DNA of 64,000 nt from Drosophila miranda (taxonomy: Eukaryota > Arthropoda > Insecta > Diptera > Drosophilidae). Position 1 is the first letter of the stretch, and each line of letters begins with the position of its first letter. Below are positions 1-12,200 of this stretch, piece after piece. The notes below the pieces were generated by a model. The model saw only the letters and a list, made by a program, of their open reading frames with translations. It did no database searches and was not told the origin of the DNA. Position numbers and translations under genes: made by a program. The stretch lies in contig NC_046676.1 of the NCBI RefSeq assembly GCF_003369915.1, positions 7,161,501-7,225,500 of the forward strand. Direction: 5' to 3'.

Positions 1-1
1 T

Positions 2-1190
2 CTTCATGTCACTGGCAAAATAGACGTTTGCTACATATCCAAGGAGACTCCGATGGTCCAGTACGTCAATTGTCACGCGGCACTTGAACAGTTTCGCACG
101 GAGGCCGAGGAGAAGGATAGAAGTGGTCCGGTGGCCATGGTGGTGGGACCCACGGACGTCGGCAAGAGCACGCTCTGCCGGATTCTCCTGAACTATGCAG
201 TCAGGGTCGGGCGCCGGCCTCTCTACGCGGACCTCGATGTGGGCCAGGGAGCAATCGCCATATCCGGCAATGTGGCCACCACATTCATCGAAAGGCCAGC
301 CAGTGTCGAGGAAGGTTTTCCCAAGACCGCCCCGCTCGTCTACCGCTTCGGACACAAGTCACCCAGCGGCAACAGTGTCCTCTACAACGCAGTGGTCTCC
401 AAGATGGCCGAGGTCACGCTGCAGTCGCTCAACGGAAACAAGCGCAGTGAGTAGATGCCGTACGTGTGGATCTGTAAGCATTCTGTAAGCCACCTTTCAG
501 CAAAGAGCTCCGGCATCATAGTCAACACCTGCGGCTGGGTCAAGGGCCATGGGTATGCGCATTTGCTTCATGCAGCCAGGGCCTATGGTGCTTGCGCCAT
601 TTTCGTATTGGATCAGGAGCGACTGTACAACGAACTGTTGCGGGATGTGCCCTCAAGCGTTCATGTGGTCCTGTTGCCCAAGAGTGGCGGTGTTGTGGAG
701 CGCAGCAAGGAGCTGAGACACGAGTGCCGGGATCAGCGCATCAAGGAATACTTCTATGGCAATGCCCGTGCACCCTTCTATCCGTTTTCCTTTGAGGTGA
801 AATTCCAGGAGCTGCGATTGTACAAAATTGGCGCCCCTCCGCTGCCAGACTCCTGCATGCCCATCGGCATGAAGGCCGAGGACAACAAGACAAAAGTGGT
901 GGCTGTAACGCCAACCCCGGCACTGATCCATCACGTGTTGGCCCTGTCTTTTGCAGAGTCCGTGGACGATGATGTGATTGGCAAGAATATTGCAGGCTTC
1001 TGTTGCGTGTAAGTATATAGAAAACACCACGAATGGGATATTTATGATAAAGCTTATATTTGAAATTTCCAGTACCGACGTGGATATGGAAAGGCAAGCT
1101 GTTATGCTCCTCTCGCCGCAACCACGACCGCTGCCGCCGAACGCTCTGCTGCTGTGGTCGGAGCTGCAATTCATGGACAACCATACCTAG
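2..1190 (+). CDS. cbc: cbc / Clp1 homologue: RNA 5'-kinase and pre-mRNA 3'-end cleavage factor (5' partial)
   Basis: Three exons are visible: 2-446, 501-1008 and 1073-1190 (stop TAG at 1188). The introns are 54 and 64 bp, with GTGAGT and GTAAGT donors and consistent phases. The reading frame is already open at base 2 and the Walker A motif comes early, so the gene starts left of the window. The first exon carries GPTDVGKST (Walker A) and LDVGQG. The second carries [11 protein letters not shown], a family motif of the Clp1/Grc3 kinases. The end, [14 protein letters not shown], matches my memory of the Clp1 C-terminus. Known Clp1 proteins phosphorylate RNA 5'-OH ends, bind the tRNA-splicing endonuclease and belong to cleavage factor II in the nucleus. 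No break is seen in the part present. The D. melanogaster name is crowded by cid. Confidence 0.93.
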
Positions 1191-1783
1191 CATTAGGTTA
1201 ATTTTTATTTAATTTGGGGTTTATTAAGCACTACATTCAAATTAGATCGATGGAGCCAACTAGTGATTGGCTTTGAATTCAATAACAAGTAAAATTCATT
1301 ATTAAGTATTTACAACACCGTATGTGTGTCTGATATTTTCCGCAGAAAATATACGGTAGCAATGGAATAGAAAAATAAAAGGAATAACGGTACAAACACA
1401 AATATACACAGCCAATCTTCTGTTCATACACTGAGAATAAAGGATGAAAACTTAATTCAACATTGCCGTATCCGTTTTTTTAAAGAAATTGTGGCCGATC
1501 CTCTCTCATGAATAGTCAGATTATTTGTCGGAAACAGTAGAATAGTAGTTGAGAGACTGCGTGTCAGAATAATCAACTGAATCTCGTCGTTTCAGCTCTT
1601 AAATATTTATGACACTCCAGTGGATTTACAACAGCACTTTTGGGAGTATGATAAAATTAATGTTTCTGTTTTCTTTTTTCTTTTGATTTTCTTCTCTCTG
1701 GGAAACCAATGGGATCTTACCCAAAAAATATTCGTCTTGCTTGTTTAGTTTGAATCAATCTTCGACATCGTTCCCATCCAAAA
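1191..1783. other. cbc 3' UTR and spacer
   Basis: AT-rich sequence after the cbc stop, with AATAAA-like signals around 1374 and 1437 that could end the cbc message. I see no coding potential. The last 150 bases lead into the leucine-rich-repeat relic; a candidate start at 1648 hits a stop after 12 codons. Confidence 0.5.
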
Positions 1784-2892
1784 ATGTCGTGGAGTATATT
1801 TTTGATACTCCAGCAAATAAATTCATTTAGTGCTCAAAAGTTGTTGGAAAACATCAGAGAGGATTACTGTGAAATATACTATAAAGGTGCATGCACTAAC
1901 AGTTCCAGTGATAGAACGTGCCGTTGAATTTAGACCATGGACACTTGACAATCGAGTGGATTAATGCCGACTGCAAAGAGAGGAATATCGTCGCCATTTC
2001 TAAGGACACTAATGTCATGCTAAACAAGTTAAGTGTGGGAGTTTCTAAGAACTCCACACTTCGTCCTGGAGTGTACTATCTCAGAGATCTCGGTGTACAG
2101 AAAGTGTCGATATACAATTTATTTAGTAAATATTTTGAAATATATGAGAACAATCTAAGTTATTTAAATGGATCAAAGTATCTAACGATTGCTTTCGACA
2201 GGTTTACATATTTTATTAATGACTACATTCACATGAGCCTGAATCATCTAGAAGGCATTGCAATTTTTTATTGGGGACCATACGAATATTCCATACTCTG
2301 GATGAACAGGACAATTTTTGCAGGAAAAACAAATTTAAAATTTCTGAAATTTAATGGTATAGATATTAAAAACCTCACTGCAAGAGTATTCAACAATTTG
2401 AAAAACTTACAGACATTAAATTTTACCAGGACCAATGTAGAGGATCTCTCTTTCCTAAGGTTCGTAAAAGGTTTTAAAAAAACACCACTTGATTCAACTA
2501 GTCCTTATTTGGCGGCCCTTAACCTACGAGTGATTTGGTATTTTTCTGTTTTAGATCTGACACTCTTCAAAAGAGCTTGCTGAATGTTGTTCTGGAAGTC
2601 AATCAAAAGGTGGATATTCTAATCCTTCCATTATATTCTAATCCTTATAATGGTGTAGCAGGACGTAAGTCGTGGACAACTTGGATTTGTCCAGGAAACG
2701 ACTTTCCAGAGAAGAACCCTATTTGCAAATCAATCCCTCGATAAACACCTGCACGTGTTGCAGCCTGGGAAAACGGCAGACCAGCTTAAAGGTCGCCTTT
2801 CAGTGGAGGTATCTTACGTCAAAGAAGAGAACAGTTGTACGATGCTCTTTCCGCATTAGTGTTTCTAAGCCTCGCTCGAAATCGATTTGTTA
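1784..2892 (+). pseudogene. Broken leucine-rich-repeat secreted protein gene
   Basis: An ATG at 1784 opens a signal-peptide-like stretch (MSWSIFLILQQ) followed by a Cys-containing cap, then stops at TGA about 1926. The coding potential continues in another frame from about 1918 to 2583, with no ATG at its head. That frame shows repeated LxxLxxL patterns typical of leucine-rich repeats, such as NLKNLQTLNFTRTNVEDLSFL. A possible intron runs from about 2460 to the TTTTAG before 2556, and coding then shifts frame again. A later stretch near 2680 keeps an LDLS leucine-repeat core, but the neighbouring frame carries its continuation. At least two frameshifts make this a relic. It could be a real gene only if the frame changes are sequencing errors. 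Specific family not identified. Confidence 0.6.
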
Positions 2893-2960
2893 GTCGTTAT
2901 TTTAAACAAACTCCCCCTTATACCCACCCAATACACAATCAAATAAAGTAGATTTTATTA

Positions 2961-4076
2961 AAAACGAGGGGGAACGTTGTGAGTTGCTGCGGAGACCGCA
3001 ACTCTACATTTATACCCGATACTTAGTCAGTATGGCTCTCCTTAGGCAGACGCCGCTAATATTAAACGACACGACAAAGAGAGAGACAGAAAATCAGTCT
3101 GAGCTTGTCGTCGGGCGCTGCGTGGCCACTGCAAATTGATTTCTTGCTTTTGGCTACAAAAATGATCCGATCTGATCCAGATTCAGAAATCTGATAGATA
3201 TGGTCATTATCTATGATTCTGCGTTTTTAGTTTTCTCGAATATGCAATATTGTGGATGCAACAGATTTTCGTTCTTTGTGGGGGCGGAAGGGGGTGGGGC
3301 GAAATTCTGAGATAAACGTTTTATAGTGAGATCTAACAGAAGTGCGGATACCAAATTTGGTTACTCTAGCCTTAATAGTCTCTGAGATTTGAGGATGCCC
3401 CAGATTTTCGTCCTTTGCGGGGGCGGAAGGGGGTGTGGCGAAATTTGGACACGAAACGGTCAAGGTCCGATATCACAGGAGTGTGGATACCAAATTTGGT
3501 TGCTCTGGCTCTTATAGGTTCTGAGATCCTTGAACTCATATTTTGCGATTGGCAAAACCGACCATGAAACCTGTGTGTTAGAGAGAGACAGAGCGAGAAA
3601 GAATGAAATTGTTTTCTTGATTCTGGCTATAATAATTATACGATCTGGTTGAGATTTTACACTCTAGAACATATAGTCATTTTCTACGATTCTTCGTTTT
3701 TGGTTTTATCGTATCTTTAAAAATGTGGATGCCACAGATTTTCGTTCTTTGTGGGGGCGGAAGTGGGCGGGGCGAAGTTTTGAAATATTTTTGTAGCAGT
3801 GACATATCACAGAAGTCTGGATCCAAAACATCGTTGCTCTAGATCTTATAGTCTTTGAGCACTAGGCGCTGAAGGGGACGGACGGACGGACGGACGGACG
3901 GACGGACGGACGGACAGACGGACAGACAGACAGGGCTCAATCGACTCGGCTATTGATGCTGATCAAGAATATATATACTTTATGGGGTCGGAAACGATTC
4001 CTTCTGGACGTTACACACATCCACTTTTACCACAAGTCTAATATACCCCAATACTCATTTTGAGTATCGGGTATAA
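2961..4076 (+). mobile_element. DINE-1/SGM-like non-autonomous Helitron, copy 1 (longest)
   Basis: The element starts near AACGTTGTGAGTTGCTGCGG and ends at GAGTATCGGGTATAAAA. TATACCCGATACT near 3013 and its inverse near 4062 form subterminal inverted repeats. A block resembling the INE-1/DINE-1 core (GAAACGATTCC, AAGTATATATATTCTTGATCAGCATCAATAGCCGAGTC read on the reverse strand, in parts) lies next to a GGAC tetranucleotide array at 3880-3950, which is a hallmark of the family. No protein is encoded. Three diverged internal monomers begin near 3262, 3401 and 3735, each with CAGATTTTCGT-CTTTG and a G-rich run. Copies 2-4 in this window share these blocks. Family name comes from recalled consensus features. 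Confidence 0.8.
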
Positions 4077-5160
4077 AAAAAAACAGTTGAAAAATGAATG
4101 GTGGTGCCCAAGCAGAGTGACCGCTTATGGTATCTTTAATACTTTTCGGTATTTTTGAGGTCAAAATTAAGCCGACGGTATATATACGGTATATCGGTAT
4201 ATAATGGTATATTTGATCAATTTAATCTATTAAATTTAATTTTCAAAAGTTTATTTAAGAAAAAACGGTATAGAAACTTCCTTACGCAAGTTTTATTTTT
4301 GCTCTCTCAAATCCTTGTCGCTCCTTCACTTTCAAACATTGTTATATTGGCCCGCTCAATGAGGGCCTAATTGAGAAGTTTTGGCTCTCTCGCTCTCTTA
4401 AAATCGGTTATGGCTATCTTTTTCGCTCTCTCTGAATCGGGTATGAATCTTCTATACTTCTAAATGATGTACTTTAATTGTTGTACTTGGATCGACATAT
4501 ACATAGATAGACAATATAGATAGACATATAGCGAACTTTTATTAAAATTGGTATTATTAAGTTTTTTTTAATATTTTTTTGAAATTTACCACATATAATA
4601 TATCAATATAATCTTATTTTTTCATGTGGTTGGGTGCCCTTTTCCACAGGTTCAAATATATCGCACGTTAACGGAAACGGTTTTGGTAACTGAAACGGGT
4701 TCGAAACGGAAGTGACGCGATTTTTGCTTTGGGCCATTCCATGCTCGAAAGTTCTAAATTATTAAATTAACGAAATAGGGTATACAAAGGCCTATGCACG
4801 CATCATGTCTTCAAGTACCAGCAACAAATACCATGACTAAAAACTAACCTATCTTGCAGAAAATGTATTCATAAAAATTACGTGGGCAAAACTTTTAGTT
4901 TTAGTTAGCCAGAATTATTCAACGGAACATCAAAATTGAGCAATATCCTTTTCGACTATCCTTTTTCCATTTTTTTTTTTTACCTATTTCGCTAAACCCT
5001 TTTTTGTTTGGCCTATTTCGCTAAAACCTTTTTTTAGACAAGATCCAATACAAACAAGTATTTAGAATATGTCTGTCAAGTAGAAAATAGATTCACTAAT
5101 CGGATAAAATTATGTGGGCACGGTATATTTTTATAGTGAGAAGGTATATTTTGGTATATT
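4077..5160. other. AT-rich intergenic DNA with dispersed repeat pieces
   Basis: No gene is seen. It holds repeated GGTATAT motifs (4130-4215 and 5120-5165), a block at 4392-4498 that is repeated at 52548-52671, and a short tandem pair of a CCTATTTCGCTAAA unit near 4982-5033. A 28-base block at 4084-4111 resembles the sequence at 5226-5255, next to the probable arr transcription start. Confidence 0.5.
4392..4498 (+). repeat. Dispersed repeat, copy A (second copy at 52548)
   Basis: By eye this aligns over about 110 bases with 52548-52671. Shared strings include CTCTGAATCGGGTATGAAT and CTTGGATCGACA, in the same order and orientation, with a 15-20 base insertion in the other copy. It encodes nothing evident and matches no element I can name. 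Confidence 0.6.
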
Positions 5161-5164
5161 TCTA

Positions 5165-5290
5165 ATGGTACTATCGATATATCCGAAATCATATCATATC
5201 GATAGAAATAATAAATCAACAAACGCAGTCGAAAAATGAACACGGTGGTGCGCAAGGTGTAAAATCGTGAAAAGTAAATAAAATATTTAC
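5165..5290 (+). promoter_or_regulatory. Probable arr promoter with two DRE sites
   Basis: Two exact TATCGATA palindromes lie at 5172-5179 and 5197-5204, 25 bases apart. This is the DNA-replication-related element bound by DREF, common in broadly expressed fly promoters. There is no TATA box nearby. The position, about 1.1 kb before the arr start codon, makes arr the likely target; the transcription start itself is inferred. Confidence 0.5.
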
Positions 5291-6290
5291 AAAATAAAGT
5301 ACCAACAAAATGGCTACTCGCGGACCAAATCGCGCACGCTAAACAAGCCGATGTAGGCACAAGTGTTGAATTAAAACATTTTGATAGAGAATTACCTGAG
5401 CTGTTGTGCGTGTCCGCCTTGTGGGAAATGTGCAGCGGCGTGCAAGTTGGTGTGTTTTGTGTTTTTAAATGTACATGAAATGGTTCTAAAAACATAACAA
5501 GAGCGCGGTGATTCGACGCTTGCACACACACAAACAACATTCCACATGATTCGAGCATCTAAATTTATGGCCTGCTTGAAAGATGTTTTGTTGTGTGCCC
5601 GTGCCCCCGAACCAAACCGTTGCGTTGCGTTGCTTTATTTTCTAGCGGGTCCGTCTGTCCGTTGTTTTGATTTTTGTGAAATTTTCCATTGCGAGGAAAT
5701 GCAGTGCTTTGGGGGTTGCAATCTGCTGCATTTGCCGGCTTGTTGCGTCAAAGAGGAAAAGGGAATTTATTACTAGTGCAATGCTTATCATTAACAATGT
5801 TTCAATTTAGCAACCAGAACACACACCTACACAGTTGCACAATTGCTTATCGCTCAGATACTCTACGACAACAACAATTTGTCCAAAGCACTGACCCACA
5901 CAAACACAAAAACCTCAAGAACAACGCGATCACACTGCGCAACAAAACCATAGAAATAAAATCTTTGAGATCGCAAAAATACAAATAAATAAATACTACA
6001 TAAAGGTTTCCATGTAAACAAATCGGAAATAGAAACTTTACCGCGTGCAAAAGCGTTGCAGCAGGTTTTGCTGCACAGTGTAATTAATACCCCGACTGAA
6101 GTTTTTTTGATGTGTCTGGGTCTGGTCTTAAATTTTTCCCTCTTGTTCTTGCTCTCTCTCTCTTGCAGTACTTTTGTGTGCTATAGATAATGATTATTAG
6201 TGCCTAACAAAACCCGTGGAGACGATCGGTTCGTTTCGCTTATTTCTACTCCAAATGTCTTGGAATTTCTGAGATTGTGTCCATAAGAAA
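5291..6290 (+). other. Probable arr 5' leader
   Basis: Between the DRE sites and the arr ATG at 6291. Short open frames here have no domain or codon pattern worth calling. The last 10 bases before the ATG (CATAAGAAAA) give a good fly start context. Upstream introns in the leader are possible but I cannot place them. Confidence 0.4.
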
Positions 6291-9200
6291 ATGGCCCGCG
6301 AGCCATTCAGAAAGCATACTCAAATCGAACCTCAACTGTGCCAACTTACAATCAAATATACAACGAAAGCGGCAAGATGTGCAAGTGCTAGTTTCTATGG
6401 AGGTGGATGGAGTCCACCCTTTGTGATCTTTGTGCTGATGTGCTTCGGCGTCTCCGATTCTTGGCAGTATAAAAATGGTATGTCTACTTCTACATTCTAT
6501 AATTATTGATGGCATTGTTTAAATTCGGAACGAGTGTGAGGGAGGCAAATGCATGAACATAGAGCACCACAAGTTCATTAACACACACAGGGAAAAATAA
6601 CCAAAGCAGGAGTAAAGTGACAAATTTACATCCTGCCATCCCTTTCGCACCCCTCAAAGCGAGCGCGCTTCGTTTACCTTTGTATGTGTGTTCTTTGTGT
6701 GTGTGGTTTCAACTGCACTTTTATGCTTCCTCCTTCCACCCTCTCGCCGCTTTATACTTTGCCTTAAGCTCTCATTTTTCTTGTCAAAGCCCTTTGGCTG
6801 ACAATTTCTGTGCGCGGGAAGCCTTTATGAATAAACAACAAGAACAACTACTTATTTAGCCTGTAGTACGCACTCAACTTGATTGCACTGGGCATAATTT
6901 AGTGCCTCCCGTACTATCTAAGCCAAGCCCCTGCCTGCCACTTTTACGAGCAGATGCGACAGACGCTAATGAGCTGCAAAAAGAGGCATAGTAATAATTT
7001 AGTAGTTATAATAGTATACTCGTAGTACAAGTATACTCCCGGGTAATTGCCGAGTCTGCTTCTGATTCTGCTCTGCTCCTGCTCCTGTACATTTCAAATT
7101 CACAAAGCATTGACCCAAGCACACAAATTTGGGGGGCCTTTGCCGGGCACAGCGTCGATGTCTATAATAAGGCTGGCCACAAAGCGACTTTGTCAAGTGG
7201 GGCGGCGGGGCAATAGCAGAAGGAGAAGCAGGAGGAACGAAAAAGTTGCCTCATTCCCGTTGCTAAAGTTAATATGGAAATGGTAAATGGACAAAGGCAC
7301 GAGTATCGTTAAGCTCTGAGAGTGGGCGGTGAAGTGTTTGGTTGAAAGATAAGCCCGGGGTCCTCCGGACTGGAGTTGTCGGAGTCCGAAGTCCGGAGTG
7401 CTCCAACATGCATTGGGGCGCCAGCAAAGCAAGTGCCTGGCTCCCGACCGCGCTCCAAGCAACGTGCAATACAAAAAACTGTCGACGGGCATAGCAGTCG
7501 AGAGTGAGATGGAATGTGGAGGAAGGAGATCGGGAGGCAGAGAGCTGCTGCTGCTGCTTCCGAAAAAAGCGCATCAAATATGTACACAAGCCAGCACCCA
7601 AAAAAAGAGCTCTGTATTCTCATCTCTCTCTCTTTGCTCTTCCCTCTCTGGCTCTTAGGATGTGTGTGTGTGTGTGTTTGCGATTTACTTTCTTTAACAC
7701 TTTGACGCGCGCACAAAGTGTTTTTGCCTACGATGATTCCAGTGCCGCACCCTTCCCCCTAGGCCTTTGCCTTTGCCTTTTTTGCAGCAACTGACGTTTT
7801 TGCTGCTGGTGTTCCGCGCGCGTGTGTGTGTGTGTGTGTGTGTGGCTCAGTGGGCTTGTATGGTGAGTGGGAGAGATTCGGTCGGTCCTTCGCTCGTTTT
7901 CGCCATTTGCTTTTGCTTCTATTTACTACGCCGTAGTACGCGCCCGTTCAGCAAGTAGTTTAGTAAAAGGGGCGCACTTCAAAGCAGGAGGAAAAACGCC
8001 TTTGACGGATTTTCCAACCCATCTCCCACTGCCCTGGGGACCGAGCGTTTCACTGTTGTTGACATTGATTTTGATTTCATTCAAGTGTGGGAGAACAGTT
8101 CCACTTTTGAGCCGCCAGAACACACCACGACACACTCGCAAACACACACACAACGAACATTGACATTCATCTCATCCTCTTCTTTGAAAATGGGGTAAAA
8201 ATGAAATCTTAAATTTCTTCGTTCATATGTAATACAGCAAAAATATCATAAAATAGAATGTAGATTTCAGTAGCAGGAGCAACTTTTGGTAACTATCAAA
8301 AGGCTTCAACACATTCCAATCTAAACTATTTATTGATTTAGGCCCCAAACTGGGCAAAGCAAATGCCCATGCCCCAAACGCAACGCAAACACAATTTCGC
8401 TCTAACTAACCTAATCATTCTGTGGCCCAGATGGATTCCGTAAGCCAAATCCTGCCCGGCATTGCACCATGGTGCCCCACAGCACAGATGTACCGAGTAT
8501 CACTTTGCAATTTAAACAATAATGTTGTGTTGCATGGGGCATCGGCATCGGCATTCATGTATGTTTGTGTGTGTGGGTGGGTGTGGGTGTGGGTATGGGT
8601 GTGTGTTTGCATGCCACCGCATGTATTCGGTTTCAATGCAGCATCCTCCGCATCATGCACATCGATACCGCATTCTGATGTGTGTATTGTGTATGAGGCC
8701 GTGTTGTTGGCCTAGCCACTGACCTCTACGCATTCGACAGACGATGTGCGTGTGTGTGTTTTTTTTTTTTTTTTTTTTTCCATGGATACGCCACGGCGGG
8801 TGAGAATCTCTAAGAGACGCGACCGGCCCGTACCAGTCAACGAACTGGACTACCCCTTCGGGGCTTCCCAGCTAAACTCACCACCACGCACAGCTGCACA
8901 CCTCATTCCCCGCGGGATCACCGCAAAGTATTACTTCGCGGGATGGGTTGCCTACGTTAGGCACTCTCCTCTACGCGTCGCTCCCTTTCGCATCTTCTCA
9001 GATCGCTCTGGATGGCTATTAGGGTGTTGCTAACGCGCTGCCAGTTCTCGTCGGACTCCGTCATGAACGCCATTAGCTCCTCTGGTCGTGGGAAATACTC
9101 TGCACTTGAGCGGTACCTCGTGCAGTGGTAGATCACATGCTCCGGATCCTCGCTCTCATTCGAACACTCAGGACACTCGGGAGTATCCTCGTGTTTGAAC

Positions 9201-12200
9201 CTATGTAGATACTTCCTGTATCCTCCGTGACCCGTCAGGAATTGGGTGAGGTGGTAGTTCATCTCTCCGTTTCTCCGCCCTATCCATGACTCAATGTCCG
9301 GGATTAGTCTATGGGTCCACCGTCCATTTGTGGCCGTGTCCCATCTTGCCTGCCATTTTTCTATCGACGCCCGCCTTTCCGACGCACGGATGGTCTCTAG
9401 CGATGCATTAGTTCGCATCCCTGCGCGCGCTTCATATACATGCGTCATCTCGAGCGCTAGTATATCCACCGGTATCATGGCCGCGAGGACCAGGGCTGCG
9501 TTATCCGACACCGTCCTATATCCAGACACTACTCGAAGAGCGCAGAGCCGATATGGCACTGACATCTTTCTTCTTAGACTCATGTTGCCGGATAGGGTTG
9601 AAGACCACACCGGCGCAGCGTACAGTAGGATCGAGGCCACTACTCTCGCCAGGAGTATGCGACGACCTGCCTTGGGTCCACCAATATTGGGGAGCATCCT
9701 TGCGAGTGCTGCCTGCATCCGGGAGGCTTTTTGACTCACGTACTCGATGTGGGCCCGGTAGTTCAATCGGTTATCCAGCATCACGCCTAGGTACCGGATT
9801 GACTCCTGCGACTTAATAGTCGCATTACCCACGCGAAACGTCGCGTACTCCACCTTCTTCCGACTCGTGATGAGTACAGCCTCCGTTTTGTGGCCAGCCA
9901 GGTCCAATCCCGCGTTTTCCATCCAGTTGGATACGATCCGGATTGCCTCGTTGGCCGTCGCCTCGACATCTCGGAGCTCTTTGGCTACCACGACCAGGGC
10001 GAGATCGTCAGCGAAACCGACAAGCGTGCATCCCTGCGGGAGCTGGAGTCTCAGGACGTCGTCGTACATTATGTTCCACAGTAGAGGTCCTAAGACTGAT
10101 CCCTGTGGAACTCCGGCTGTCACCCTGTAGAGCTTTGGTCCCTCCTCCGTCTCGTACCTCAGTACCCTACCCGACAGGTAGCTGGCTATTATCCGAAGCA
10201 GGTAGGTGGGAACTCCAATTCTCCCGAGCGCCTCGTTTATCCGAGACCAGTTCGCTGAGTTAAACGCGTTACGGATATCCAGGGTCACCACCGCGCAGTA
10301 CTCCTTTGTGCCAAATCTCCATCTTATTCCCTCGATCGCTCTGGATGCAATGTCGGTGACTGCCTTGATGGCGTCGACCGTTGATTTGGCCTTCCGGAAT
10401 CCGTACTGGGACTCCGATAAGGCCTCCTTCTCCTGGATCACAACTTGCAGTCGGTTGTAGACGATTCTCTCCAGGGTTTTGCCGACCGTATCCAGCAAAC
10501 ATATTGGGCGGTATCCTGATGGTTCCTCCGGGGACTTATTTCCTTTGGGTAGAAGTATTAGCCGCTGCACTTTCCACTGCTCTGGAAACACTCCTTCCCG
10601 CAGGCATTTGTTGAACGTGTCAACAAATACTTCTGGTCTGGCGGTTGCTCCAAGCTTCAATGCCTTGTTTGGGATACCGTCCGGTCCTGGTGCCTTTTTA
10701 TCCCCAATTCTCCTGGTAGCCGCTATCACCTCCTCAACAGAAATCTGTTGCCACAGCTCGGAGTCTTGGCTCGAGACGCTTTCCTCCCTATACGGGTGCT
10801 GTGGGAATAGGGCCTCCACGATGCTACGAAGCAGGATCGGGCAGGTCACTTCCGGTGTTGACTGGCTCCTTATCCTCTTGGTGACGACCTTATATGCCGT
10901 CCCCCAAGGGTTGACGTCCGCCTCCTCGCATATCTGCCTGAAGCAGGCTGACTTGCTCTTCTTTATGGCACGTTTAAGGGCTCTTTTCGCTGATCGGAGT
11001 TCCTCTCCCCTGGTTTCGAACTCAGGCCGACCTCGCGCTCTCTGGTAGCACCGTCTTGCTCGTAGGCAGGCTTTCCTTAGCTGGTTAACCTCCGCATTCC
11101 ACCAGTAGCAGGGCGCTCCTCTTTTGCAAGGCTTCCTTCTTGGCATTGCCACATCACATACCTCCTCCATGAGCTTCGCCAGTTTCTGAGCCAGGCCCTC
11201 TGCCGTTTCTCGCGCAGGGCTCCAGCTGGCGTTGCGCAGATATTCCGTGAAGGTTTCCACATCCAGGTGGTCGCCCTTCCATTTAGGTCCGGTAATTTTG
11301 GCTAGCTGTCTTTTCGTTGCTGCTCCGCATTCGAAGTGGATCGCCTGGTGGTCGCTGAACGTAAACTCCTCGCTTACTCTCCACGTAGCTCCCCTATGGA
11401 GTGAGACGCTCATGAAGGTTAGGTCGATAATGGACCCTCGGCCCGCCTTGAAGTAGGTTAGCTTCCTGCCATCGTTTGCGAGTATTACGTCCAAGGACGC
11501 AAATTCCTCGAGCAGACACGTGCCTCTGGCGTTGGTTTCCTTACTGCCCCACTCTACGGACCACGCATTAAAGTCTCCCGCTATTATTACGGGGGCTCTT
11601 CCGCGCGCGTCCTCCGCTATATGCGCTAGCATACTTTGGAAGCGCGCTAGGTCCCAGCTCGGCGGGGCATAGCAGCTATAGAAGGTTACCTCTCTAAGCC
11701 TCGCTCTAACAAATCCTTCGTTGGCTGCGCATATCTCCTGGGGTTGGATTTGTACGGCCCAGATGGCCGCCTTGCCGCAACTGCTGCTGGTCCAACCGCT
11801 TCCTGGTATCGCCCTGAATGGCTCGCAGATGAGCACGACTTCGGTCTTCCTCTCCCTGACTGCTTGTCTCAGGAGAGACTGAGCAGCTTCGCAATGGTTT
11901 AAGTTCAGCTGAGTACACCTCATGCTGATCTTTTAGTCAGGGCGTTCCTAAACTGGGGGCATCTACCGCTGCCGGCCACGTGCTTCCAGTCTGCGCTCGT
12001 TCCCTTGCAGAGCATGCACTGTGGTTCCAGGCTACAGTCCTTTGCCAGGTGGTTCTCCTTTCCACATCTTCTACACAGCTTGGACCTATCTACTTTGCTA
12101 CTGTGTGTAGGCGTGTGTGTGTGTGCGTAATCGGTATTGGAATTGCCAGCAAATTGGCTCCCGTTTACAGTTGCGTACACAGCGCGGTTTCCGTATGCAA

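Larger units (their letters stand above)
8760..12110 (-). mobile_element. R1-clade non-LTR retrotransposon (Waldo/RT1-like), 5' truncated
   Basis: It reads right to left: an ORF1 remnant, intact ORF2, a short 3' UTR (8780-8956) and an A-tail seen as 20 Ts at 8760-8779. It is flanked by a 12-bp duplication of GT-microsatellite sequence. The R1 clade is suggested by the APE endonuclease, the reverse transcriptase, the C-terminal CCHC-type finger, the two gag-like zinc knuckles in ORF1 and the ATGA overlap between ORFs. Insertion in a CA repeat fits Waldo/RT1-type elements, known for ACAY-repeat targets. The 5' end is cut within ORF1, so this copy cannot make a full gag protein. Confidence 0.85.
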
